A stretch of DNA of 64,000 nt from Azorinus chamasolen. Taxonomy: Eukaryota; Mollusca; Bivalvia; Cardiida; Solecurtidae. The stretch covers positions 41,339,243 through 41,403,242 of the forward strand of contig OY755243.1 in assembly GCA_963576725.1 (NCBI GenBank), in the 5' to 3' direction. Made by a program: the position numbers and the translations under genes. Of this stretch, positions 1 to 12,500 are shown piece after piece (the first letter of the stretch is position 1; the number at the start of each line of letters is the position of its first letter). The notes under the pieces were generated by a model. It did not search any database and was not told the origin of the DNA. It saw nothing but the letters and a program-made list of their open reading frames with translations.

Positions 1-113
1 TTCGGAAACCATCGATCTACCGACCGACCGACCGACAGACCGACCGACCGACCGACCGACATGTGCAAAGCAATATACCCCCATTTTTTCAAAAGGGGGG
101 TATAATAAGATAT
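1..113 (+). repeat. 3' end of a pearl/Helentron-like element: (ACCG)n plus hairpin
   Basis: (GACC)n microsatellite at 18-60 is followed by a hairpin of ATACCCCC and GGGGGGTAT at 75-112. The order microsatellite then terminal hairpin is the same as in elements ending at 6354 and 27170. Sequences resembling 113-145 recur near 268-300, so older repeat material continues to about 300. Confidence 0.5.
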
Positions 114-406
114 GCACATAAAGGCATGGTGCTGATCAATCCTTTGAAGTTTAATGAAAATCTGATCACAGGATTTGTAGAAACTGTGCGGATAAAATTT
201 TCCATGTAAAGATTTCAGAGTCCCATAACTCTGCAGAAAATCATCACACCCGAACAGGAATACGATATGCACAACTAGGCATGGTGGGGATTAATCTATA
301 AAAAATGATAATGGATGACTCAGTTGAGAATCTTGTATTTAAAAATTTAATTTCCAATCTTTAGATACAATTATCTTATAAGGAATATTCAGCTTATATA
401 ACCTAC

Positions 407-540
407 CGTTTGCGTGCCTGGATGAAGTAAGAGTCTTTTTGCTATGTATGAAGGCAACCAATCTCCATCTCTAAGGTTACTACAGAGTGGATGGCCAAGG
501 TTATTGTTAGCTCTAATGCCACTCAGAACAGATGAAACAC
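407..540 (-). CDS. AGL: AGL coding exon 16 (last in window)
   Basis: Residues 951-995: [36 protein letters not shown]. It matches the (N)DLGHP.C.NLR.GDW segment. Acceptor ATTTTCAG. Two donors are possible: GTAGGT (exon start 407, phase 0) or GTTATA (start 403, phase 1). I prefer 407 because it fits the 5' splice consensus better. No further exon is visible in 1-406. Confidence 0.88.
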
Positions 541-3500
541 CTGAAAATACATCACATAGAATATTGGAATGAAATCTGCCTGTGAGGCTGTGCAATCTAT
601 GTTAATATCACAGATCAGCTGCTATATCCAAGAGACATCTGATCAGGCTCTAAACGCTTGGACACTCATCAGTATTCGCAAGAGGAGCGTTCTGTAAGAA
701 TTAGACTTTTTATAATGGTCACTTCCACTTAACCATTTACTCTATAAATACGCCTTTCTACCCATTTGCAAACAGAGTAGACCCAGATCAGATGGCTACT
801 GTAGGAGCCATCTGATCAGGGTCTGCTCTTTTTTTATGATGACATAATACAGGTATAATTCAACATGGCCCAAAATTCCTGTGTTCATGTACTATTATAG
901 AATTAATCTCATTAATATTTGTAATATCATTATTTCTTACATTAATTTTCATGGAGTAAAGGGTTAAGACAGGTGGTACTGTTTGCCACGACTCTTTACC
1001 TCTCAAGCCGCAGTACAGCATATGGCCATAGTTGGGTATATCATATGTTGAAAACCCATTTCCATCGGATTCCTCTTCTTTGCTAGACCTGAACAACACT
1101 ATATTGAGATCAGCAAGAGTCAGGTTGGACACTATGGATCGGAAATTGGATGATTCAAAACTTTCATCCACCATAGAGCGCCCACTATAAGACCTCATCA
1201 GGTAACCAAACTGACCAAGTCCCCGTCTGATCTCAAGAATGGCACTCTGCGCCTTTGCTGGTAACACACTCCTGAAAGAGGTTAGGGATAAAAATCTCAT
1301 AAAAAATTCTTTCCATCAAAGGATCTAGTGCATAATGCATGTTCTTTTAACTAAAAACAACAAAGAATATGAGTAAATTACAATACATCTGGTAAAGTGG
1401 TTTTTCACAAGTAGTTTTAGAAACTACATGTAGTAAACAGGAATTCATCAATGATTGAGCATCACAAAAGTCACTGGATTATTTCATTAAATTCATTATG
1501 TTCATATACTTGTTTCCTTATAAACCCTTTACTTCAGGAAAATTCATGTAAGACTACATGCATATTAATTAAGTGAATATTCATTATGGCACATGAAACT
1601 AAGGTATTTTTTGCCATGAAGGACAGAGTAGAATAAAATCTTTATCATTAGTTCGGCAAATAGACCAGACTCATGGTCAGACTGCTCCACAAAGTCAAGT
1701 TCACAGAGACCTGAAAATGGCACCCGACAATTTGCCACCCCAAGATGCATGCACCTACACACCAAATTTGGCATTCCTACCTCTAATATAGGAGATATGC
1801 TCCGGACAAGCCGTACACAGACACATGGATATACAGACATACACGTGGACAGTTCGATTACTATATGCCACCAAAGCAAGCTTTAGGGGCATAAAATCAT
1901 CAAACTGTTATGGTCTTGATGGCATACCAAATTACTGTGTGTTTTATCTTTAAATTACATCAAACACCTGTCAGATGCATATTCTTCTTAGTTAGCTAAA
2001 GACTTGATAGTCATGTAATTACCTGAAGGCCACCACCGATCCAGGTGTAAACTTAACAAAGTGTACAGTGGAAGTCATGCCATCTGGAGCAACTTCCACT
2101 CGAATCATCTTGCTGAGGGATGCTGGGACTTTTTCCTGCATGTTCAGGTAATAGTTTGGCAGTCCATTAATAAAGTCTGTGTCCTTGGCATACTCATATG
2201 CTGAGGTGTGACAGGTTTGTATCTCAAACAAGATGTTTTCTATGATTCCTGATAAAAAGTAAACAATGTTTGCTTAGCCCTATACCTGATAGACATGCCG
2301 TTACAAACAGACAAGCCAAATCACTGACTCCTGTAGGAGTTGTCTGATCAGGGTCTGCTCTGTTTGCTTACAGTTTCTGCCCAGGTAAAAAATCCTGTGT
2401 TTATATTTCATTACAAAAATTCATTTAATATAATTATTACATTAATATTCATCTGGTGAAAGGTTAAGTAAGTCCTTTAGTAGATCTTAAAATCATCTAC
2501 CTTGTCAAACATATTATTATTATATAACAGACCCTTATATCAATTTTGTTTACCCTTGGAGACATGGCTTAGAGAAATGTTATCCACAAATTGCCAGTAC
2601 ATTCCTTTTTTTAAACCTTTCTCCAATGAATATCAGTTTAAAAATTTATCACTGCATGAATATTCATGGATTGAATTTTTATAATCACAATTTAACAAGG
2701 AAATGTTTTGCTGTGACAGAAACTTCACAATCAGACCTACATTATTCCATAAGCAAACAGTGCAGGCCTTGATCAGACAGCTCCTACAGGTGCTGTCTCG
2801 CCAGGATCTACTCTGTTTGCAAAGGTGCCAAAAGTAGCAGAAGGGAAAAAGGTTAATATATGTCAACAATTACAGATATTCTACCAGCATGTGTTTGATA
2901 GAAAAAGGAACAAGATAAGAACATGTCTCTATGGTATTGACTTGTGGGGATACCCATTTTTGTCCCAAGTTCAAAAGGTTTGGGTTAAAGGAAATATGTC
3001 TCTGTTATACTGAGATGTAACTCAGATTAAAATTCATCAAAATAGAATGTGTTGACCATAAATCAAACAAGACTTTATGCTTAAACCATATTCCTTCAAT
3101 TTATGCACATGCAACCAGAGATTAAAGATTTCATAAGTTCACAAAGATGGACATAAAAACTCATTGTTGCCTGTTACATAACATATTAGTTGAGCAGGTA
3201 TAACATTATACATGTATAACTTAACTACCCTGGGCAACAAAACTCACCTTGTATTATGATAGGTTTGATATAGCCTGTTTCTTCTGGTTTCTCTGGCTTG
3301 TAGAAACAGGACCTGGCTACCAGAACTATGGACTCGTGAGTCACTGGGTTATGTCGAGTAACAGACATACAGTTGCCATCTATCTGGTCCACATACACCT
3401 AAGATAAAAACAAAAGAAAACTAGAATTACCACTGAATAAGATCCTACATAAACCTACTAAACATTCTCTGTGGGGGATTACGGTAATCATCCCATATAC

Positions 3501-6500
3501 TATTACAAAATAAATCAATACACTATAAATGCTGAATCCAAGCACGTGTACATGTTAATTGTATACATGTATGATATTTCTGACAATCAATCCAGTAAAA
3601 ACATTGTTTTATAGAATAACAAATCAAAGTGCTTTAATTACTTTTAATAGTCCGAATCTACACTTTCAGTCCATTGAAAAAAGAAATATACACTAAAAAT
3701 TGGAACAAGTAATAACTTAAAACAAACTGAGTCCAAATACCACTAAGGACCCCTAAATAAGCAAAATAAGGCCGATTTGTATCCACTATCTACAATTAAA
3801 CAAGACCAATATTTTAATTTACTGTATTTACCATAAATATTATGACATCCAATCTCCTCTCTCCACCAGTTTGTGAAGCTAAACAAGTCAATGGTATTGC
3901 TTTGATAACTTTAACCCAATACCTCATAGGCTATTTTTAGATCCAGCCACTTTGAATAAATCTACTGAAAAGGAGCATTAACTACAGAAAAGGAAAATTG
4001 TAGAATTTTGTAGTTTGAAACCATTGTGATAAATAGAGCATTTGCTCCTATAGGAGCAAATGCTCTATTTATCACAATGGTCTCAACAGGTGACTTTTGC
4101 AGAGGCGTCAATATGAGGGAACGGGTTAAATAAAACTAATGCAGCAGCAAATGATGTAGACTCTGATGAAATTGGTCTTACAGGGATAGTTCTTACAGGT
4201 GTTTCCTATTTGTCTACGTTTATTGTCTGAAAATTTACGGAAATTGGGGTAAGGTAATACATGTATAGCATTGTATAATATTTAAGTCCAATAAACCTTT
4301 AAAATATCCTTTCGCAGAAACAACTTTTCCATTTGACACCCTGACTGCAGTATGCAAGCAAACATGCATGCACAAATGACAGTAAACTGGAAGTATAGGG
4401 CTTATAACTTTGACATTTGACCTTGAAGTGTGACCTTGACATGACATCTCTTAAAAGTTGCAGTTTCTTGATATGAGTAAGCATACAAAACTATGATGTC
4501 TATATTGAAATTAGCCTAGACCTTGACAAGGTTCTCGTCACAAGTTGCAGTCTCTACTCTAAAAAGTCACGTATCAGGAATTTCACATTTGACCTTGAAG
4601 TTTGACCATGACTTTGAATTGGATCCTCTCAATTTTTGCAGCTTCATGAGATGAGCATTCATGCCAAGTATGAAGTCTATATCCCTAATGATTCAACAGT
4701 TATGTCCAAAGTATGTAACATTTTTTCAACATTAATGTTGAGCTTTACCAATAACTTTCTGACTTTAAAATCACTAGGAGTCATTTACTTATTATGACCA
4801 ACCTGCTCAACAAATATGAGTACCCTTAATGAAGTGGAAATCTTGACAAATTATTTACCCCACACCATTTGGTTTAGTTTGACCTTTACCTTTCAAGTAC
4901 TGACCTCAAATCAATATGAGTTCATCTACAGTACTTGCCATGACCTAATTCCCTACTACATATGAGGACTCTAGGTCAAAATGTTGATCAGTTATTGATC
5001 AGAAACCAATTGGTCTCACTGAATACAGGGTAAACAAGATGTGTTTGTGAAACACTATGCCCCCTCAATATGAAATTTGACCCTGAAGGATGACCTTGAT
5101 CTTGACATGTCACTCCTCAAACTGTTCGGCTTCATGAGATACACATGCATACCAGTATCAAGGCTATATATCTACTGGTTCAAACGTTATGGCCAATGTT
5201 AATGACCTTTGACCTTCAAAGATGACCTTGACCTTGACATGTCACCCCTGAAACTGTGCAGCCAAATGAGAAACACATATATACAAACTATCAAGTCTGT
5301 ATCTCTACTGGTTCAAATGTTATGGCCAATGTTAAAGTCTGTGACCTTTGACCCTGAAAGATGACCTTGACCTTGACATGTCAACCCACAAAATATGCAG
5401 CTTCATGAGATACACATGCATACCAAATATCAAGACTCTATCTCTATTGGTTCAAAAGTTATGGCCAATTTGAAGTTGGTGACCTTTGACCCTGAAGGAT
5501 GACCTTGACATGTCACCCCTCAAACTGTGCAGCTTCATGAGATACACAAGTATGCCAAATATCAAGTCTCTATCTGTACTTGTTCAAAAGTTATGGCCAA
5601 TAATAAAGTTACAGACAAAGAAACAGACAATTTGACCTTTGACCCTGAAGGATGACCTTGACCTTGACATGTCACCAATAAAAACGTATAGCTTCATGAG
5701 ATACACAAGCATGCCAAATATCAAGTCTCTATCTTTTCTGGTCCAAAAGTTATGGCCAATGCTAAAGTCGGTGATTTGACCCATATATTTGACCTCTGAC
5801 CTTGAAGGATGACCTTGACCTTGACATGTTACCCCTCAAAATGTGCAGCTTTATGAGATACATATGCATGCCAAATATTAAGTCTCTATCTGTACTTAGT
5901 CAAAAGTTATGACCAATGTTAAAGTTGTGTTAAAGTTACAGCCAAATAACAGATAATTTGACCTTTGACCCTGAAGGATGAACTTGACCTTGACATGTCA
6001 CCCCTCAAAATGTGCAGCTTCATGAGATACACAAGCATGCCAAATATCAAGTCTCTATCTCTACTGGTCCAAAAGTTATGGCCAATGTTAAAGTCGGTGA
6101 TTTGACCCATATATTTGACCTCTGACCTTGAAGGATGACCTTGACCTTGACATGTCACCCCTCAAAATGTGCGGCTTTATGAGATACATATGCATACCAA
6201 ATATCAAGTCTCTATCTGTACTGGCTCAAAAGTTATGACCAATGTTAAAGTTGCTGACAAACAAACAGACAAACAGACAAACAGACAAACAAACAAACAA
6301 ACAGACAGGGCAAAAACAATATGCCCCCCAGATTTGATCTGGGGGGCATAAAAAGATAGTTACCTGTGAATAGTGATGTTTATCTTTCCTGACTTCACTG
6401 GTGGATGTTCTGTAGCCCATAGAAAGATGAAGGTCATTGATAAGTTTTTTGGCTTTTGTGATACCAAAGGTGTGGTTGATGTGTCGTTTATCAGGCATAT

Positions 6501-9500
6501 CCCAATCTGCCCAGGATGGGTATAGTCTTTTCTCAGTTACTACATGGATCTGCAAAAATGTGATGCAGAAATGAACATTTATTTTGCATGATAAATGGTA
6601 ACTTGGGTCTTCTGATGAAAGATTCCAGAAATATAAAATGCATTATATATAACAAGTGTACAATATCAGTTGCTGTGTGTTTTCAATTTTTAATTTTATA
6701 TGGCAGAGTTTATATTCACAAACAGTTTGAGTCTATAAAGTAAAACCTCTCTATAACGGCCACTAAATTACATCAAGTATTTTGTGTTAAAGGCAGGTGG
6801 CTGCTTAAAGCAAGGTGAAAGTAAAACAGAATGCTCCTATAGGAGCGTTCTGTTTTACTTTCACCTTGCTTTAAGCAACCACTCGCCCTAAGTACCAACT
6901 AATTAACACAATTTAGTGGCCGTTATTGAGAGGTTTTACTGTATTTGTTATTCAGCCTAAATACTGCAAATTTATTTTTTTAAACCCTTTCCCTGTTCTG
7001 TATTTAGGCTAAATTTCAATACCTACTGAATATTGAATAAGAAAACAGTTATAAAGAAATACGGAAGGTGGAACATTGTAGCCATTTTATAAACTAAAGA
7101 ACCATATCTATCAAATTCCATTAGCAAACAGAGCAGACCCTGATCAGACGGCTCCTATAGGAGCCATCTGATCTGGGTCTACTCTGTTTGCAGATGCGTG
7201 AAAACGCGTTTATATAAAGGAAAAGGTTAAACCCTTTCCCTTTACTGTATTTGTTATTCAACCTAAATACTGCATTTTTTTTTTTAACCCTTTCCCTGTT
7301 CTGTATTTAGGCTAAATTTCAATACCTACTGAATATTGAATAAGAAAATAGTTATAAAGAAATATGGAAGATCGGACATTGTAGACATTTTAGAAAGTAA
7401 AGAAACAGATCTATCAAATTATTTAAGCAAACAGAGCAGACCCTGATCAGACGGCTCAGACAGCTATTAGTGATTACTTAATAATCAAACATTAACTAAA
7501 CATTGACATTTGTAGACCAAACTACTAATAGATATAAACTACCCCATGTAAAAAATGCAATTTTTAATCAAAACAAAACTTGATTTTCTCCCCATAATTC
7601 CAATAGGATGGAATACTAGTTATTTAAAGCAATTTTATGCCACTCACATGTTAGATGTAGCCAAATGTTAGTATATAATAATTCAAAGTTGTGTTTATGC
7701 ACCATTTCACATTACATATAAAATGTTCTAACGCTTTGCATACCCAATAGACCTAAATATGCCAACATACCAGATACACAGCACATGATAATGTTCTATA
7801 CCATATCACAGAATACATACAATATGGTTTGAGGCACAACTTGTCTGGCTAGATGGTCTATGATTCTGTAATGCACATAACAAAGAAATTCTTGTGGGGT
7901 AGTTCATGATAGCTTACATGATGAGGCACCATTTGGTCATATCCCCTGTTACTGCCAGAAGCACAGCAGGCCATGGATACCAGAGCTGTGTTTGGTAACA
8001 TATCGTAAGCTGACCTTGTCTGAAGAATAATATAATATAAAAATATCCATGACATTTTGAAATGATAACAAGATCTAATTGTAACAGAGTCTGTTACAGA
8101 ATGTCTCCAAAACGAAACTGAAGTACTGTGTATGACCATAAGATCTTGACCTCAACTTTTGATTTCTAATCTTAAAATAATCAAATACACATATACAAAA
8201 CATACATCTAGTCAGTCATTTAACCTATGTAGATAATTTGTTTTTCTTTTGTATGTCAGATCATATCCTAATCTGTTTGCAAAGGCATTAAAAGGCGTTT
8301 CTATGAGGCAAAGGGTTAAAATCACCCCTTAATACATTATTTTGGTGAGATACCAAGAGGTCAATCATTGGTTTTGTTGATCATTCTTATATTACTTGTT
8401 GGTGTGCTGCCAGCTAATTTTAAGATTGGTTACTGGAGTGATTACCTTTCTGCGGCATGTAAGAATTATGAGGCTATTATGTCAGAGTAACAGGCATCTC
8501 ACTTGTTAGACTTGTTGACCTTTTCAACCGAGGCAGCAAAATAAGTACATGTACGAGGGTTGTTCGGAAATTATTGAGACACTGTCTGTTTTTCAAAACA
8601 TTTTTAACGCTCAGTGTTCAAAATTGGTACAAGCACAGTATGGGGTCTTATGATCAGAATACATGAAAATCAGGAGATGATTATATAACAATTGTGAAAA
8701 AGTAATTGCATAAGAGCTACAGGTAGCCATACCCGGAGCACGCCGTAAAATTATCATGTTGCAAACACAACCTTTATTCATTATACAATCCAAAAACAAG
8801 AAATAGCTGGAAAACATCATCCAAAGTGATGTCATATAGACACTAGGATTCTAACATGGTTTTGTGAAAATTGAACGTTACTTGAGTTACAATTAAATAA
8901 ATCAGAAGTATTATCCGGGTGTTTGTCAAATTAAGTTTGTGACGTCAGTGTTAGTTCCTAGATAAAGCCGGAGCAGCGGACAGTCATCAAATTTTGTGTT
9001 GAGTTGTGGAAAACTCCAGTAATGATGAAACAAATTTGCTTAAAGTCACATACTGGAAGTAGTGTATCTGGTGCCTAAATTTACCACAGGCACAGCAGAT
9101 TTACTAATTATTCATTGACATCATACTCATCTATTGAAGCGAACAGACCCACAATCATTACAGAACTGGCTATGTCAGATCTGTAAAATGCGTTACAACA
9201 GAACACACGACTGATTTCGCAACATTGCCATTCAAAACAATATTTGAGTTGTGACAGCACATACGATAATGAGCAAAGGGTACACTTGGAACTGTGTGTA
9301 TTTGCTGTGTGCCACATTTGCTATGACAGGGTTAAGAGAGGAACAGCATCACGGTAATTTCAAAGAGATGACGTAACGTTAATGACGCCGGCGTGCTCCG
9401 GGTCCCGTGAAGTGACGTTCTTTAGGAAGATGCTAAAGAGTGATTCATAGGTCCAGCATTTTTATCTTGCGCGTGTACAAAGTACACACATGCAAGTGCT

Positions 9501-12500
9501 TAGTGACATAATATCTTAATAGTATGTCATTCTATGTCCATTTTATTTACAGTGTCTCAATAATTTTAGAACAAGCCTCGTACATGTAATACTCTCAACT
9601 TTATCACCAATGCAATTATACTAGATACTAGAAGGAAAATGTTTCCTTTCCATTGCCCTAACATACCTCAACAGGGGACTTGTTATCATGGGTCTGATCA
9701 AAGAAGAGGGCATGGGCCATGGTTGGGACTAGAGGTCTGACCCTTGGCTGGATGAAGGCTCCAACAGGATAACCACCATATCTGTGGATCAGGGCCCCAA
9801 GCTTATGGCTATCACGTGCATTCATAGCCTCTGAAATACATAGTTATAACCAAGTTTCCATCATTATCAACTGACCATTTCCCTGTTGAATATTCACGTT
9901 AGAGATAATGACATCATGAATATTTACAAGCTGAGTTTTTATAATGGTACATACATGTATACAATAAAACTCGGTTATAACGAATTCCAAGGGACTGAAG
10001 GATTTACTTTGCTATAAACATTATTTGCTATATTGATAGTACGAAGTTGGCTATAAATTATGATTCTGGCACACAACTGTTCAAAACTTTACTAAACCGT
10101 AATTCAGACAAGCAAACGAATATGCGTAACGATCAAACTCCAAACATGTACAGCTTACTCATTTATGGAAGAAATCAGTCATTTGCTTTTGAACACACGT
10201 TGATGCTCGACACTTGCCAAAAAGTTGTTTCATAGATGTCAACTTTTTAAAAAATCCTCAGGAGTATTTGGTTGTTGCTCCAATGCCCGGTGCAAATTGT
10301 ATATAGCGGACAAAGACTCCGCGTATGTGGGCATGGGCAAATATTCCTTATCTGTGCTGTCATCTGAGTCAATGGTATTTTTAGCGGAATATGCGAACAG
10401 GGAGGGAATAACAAAACCAAAAGGCTTCAAGTATTTATTTATAAAATAAAAAACGAGCATCAAATCTTAACGATGTTTAGCTATAACACATACTTTTAAG
10501 TGCATATATGTCCCGCAGCTAGCGGTGTTAAAATTTATACCTTACTGCTACACAATGTTAATTATACCATACCATAGTGAAGAATACATGTTTACGGATC
10601 GCTTCACAGTTCGCCACAACACTAGTGTGTGTTTTAACACCTATACAATATGGTGTTAATCGTGCAAAATACACAGGTGATTGAAGATAGTACCAAGGTG
10701 AAACTTCGCTTTAACAAAGGAATTTTAAAGTGTTTTGTGAATAAATCAGTTCACCATAAGCGAAAATTCACTCTAACCAACTTCGTACTAAACATTATAG
10801 TCTGTATAGAATTAATGAAGATATCGGTCGGGGAATGAAATTTAGTTCGCTATAAGTGGAAATTCGCTTTATCAGAGTTCGTTATAAATAAGTTTTACTG
10901 TATTATTTTGATATTAGTAGAAACAGTAGAGTCAGACTTATTATCATAAGCAAACAGAGCAGACCCTGATCAGATGGCTCCTACATGAGTTTTCTGACCT
11001 GGGTCTATTCTGTTTGCAAAGGTACATGTATATAAATTTCTGAAAGTGTTTGCATGAAGGAAAGGATTAACATGTTAAGCAAATTTATCTACATTCTACA
11101 TGCTTGAATTTTTAAAACAAGCGTTATTGCTGTATTAAAAAGAATTAAGTTTATACAAAAAAAGTTACCTCTGATTAACGAGTTGATGCCTAATCTATTC
11201 ATAAACAAGTTGTCCAAGTGTTCTCCTCCAGTAAATAACTCAGCCACCACATACAAGTCTGGACGGATTTTCCGAGCAGCATCAAGCATGTACTACAAAA
11301 CAATACCTTACAATCAAATACAAATCATGGCAAAATCTATATCTGTACTACCCTCTTTATTGAAAGGAGTATAAAAAGAGACATTAAGAATATATGGAAC
11401 TTTCGTCATTCAGTTTTTCACCTTTTAGAGTAAACCGAGTCAGCAAAGAAAGGATCAATAAGAACAGTTTTAAGGACAGACAGTGACATATTGTGAACTA
11501 AAGAATCTCTTGTTTTCATTTACAATCTCTCTTCAATTATATATATTGACTTTCTTAAGCTTTTGCCTGAGAGAGATGCCTTTTAACACTTAGCAAACAG
11601 AGAAGACCCAGCTCAGATGATCTGGGTCTGCTTTGTTTGCCTTAGGAATGATATAAGTTGGATTCTAGTTTCTTCCAAGCCCAAAATTTCTTTTGTTCAT
11701 AAACCAAAATAAAAATCTAGCTGATTAATATTCATAGTCATTATTTCCTTCATGAATAGGCTAGAGAATACTCCCCGTGTCGGTCTTCATGAATCATGAA
11801 AGGAAACAATATGTGTTTAGGAAACACTATGCCTACAATATGACCTTTGACCTTGATGCATGGCCTTAACCTTTTAGACCCTGATCAGACAACTCGTTCA
11901 GCAGTCATCTGATCTGGATCTACTCTGTTGCAAAGGCATTAAAAGTCATAATTATGGAGTAAAAGGTTAAAACAGCATATGTCAGATTTGGGTGTCAGAC
12001 AATAGGTATATCTATAACCAATATTTATGAACAGAGAATTGCAGACAAGATAAAATAAGACATAGATATCCTTTTCAACAATGAAAACAATAAATAAACA
12101 GAAAGAATAGATGTTCTTAACATGGGGCATGAATAATTCAAAACAACAAAACCCTTTTGACAAGTATTGTGTGTGCCTCACCTCAGCAACATGAATGGGA
12201 GTACTATGACAGTTGTCCAGCCTAACGGCATGACAGAGTCTGGCTGTCAGCTCTGTGTACTCCTTCATTCTCTGCCACAGGTATGGACAGTCCTCAGGCT
12301 TCTTGCCATAGTTCAGTTTGGCACTATCTCCCCAACCAACCAACTCTTTTCTCAAGTACACATTGGAGCCTTGGGTAAGAAAATAAAAAAATAAATTTAA
12401 AACCATTTATTGCTGTCAGACACTGAATTCACAAATTTTACATAAAAAGTTGAACATGAAAAAGGTAAACATGCTGGTGTCTGTTTAGCTGCAGCAACAA

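Larger units (their letters stand above)
9868..11070 (+). mobile_element. Family A MITE split by a Tigger-like insertion
   Basis: The left half (9868-9959) reads CATTTCCCTGTTGAATATTC to TTTTTATAATGGTACAT. The right half (10903-11070) resumes with AGTAGAAACAGTAGAGTCAG, the palindrome core at about 10947-11022 and AAAGGATTAA. The two halves are collinear with intact family A copies. Confidence 0.75.

Noticed and set aside
860..999. Downstream extension of AGL exon 15
   Set aside because: Conservation stops at GTAAAGAG and the frame runs into a family A MITE; the donor at 998-999 is preferred.
5584..6158. Two similar minus-strand ORFs suggesting a duplicated gene
   Set aside because: They are the same reading of tandem core repeats in the pearl-like element.
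12167..12394. Plus-strand ORF of 75 codons
   Set aside because: It is the exact antisense of AGL exon 8.
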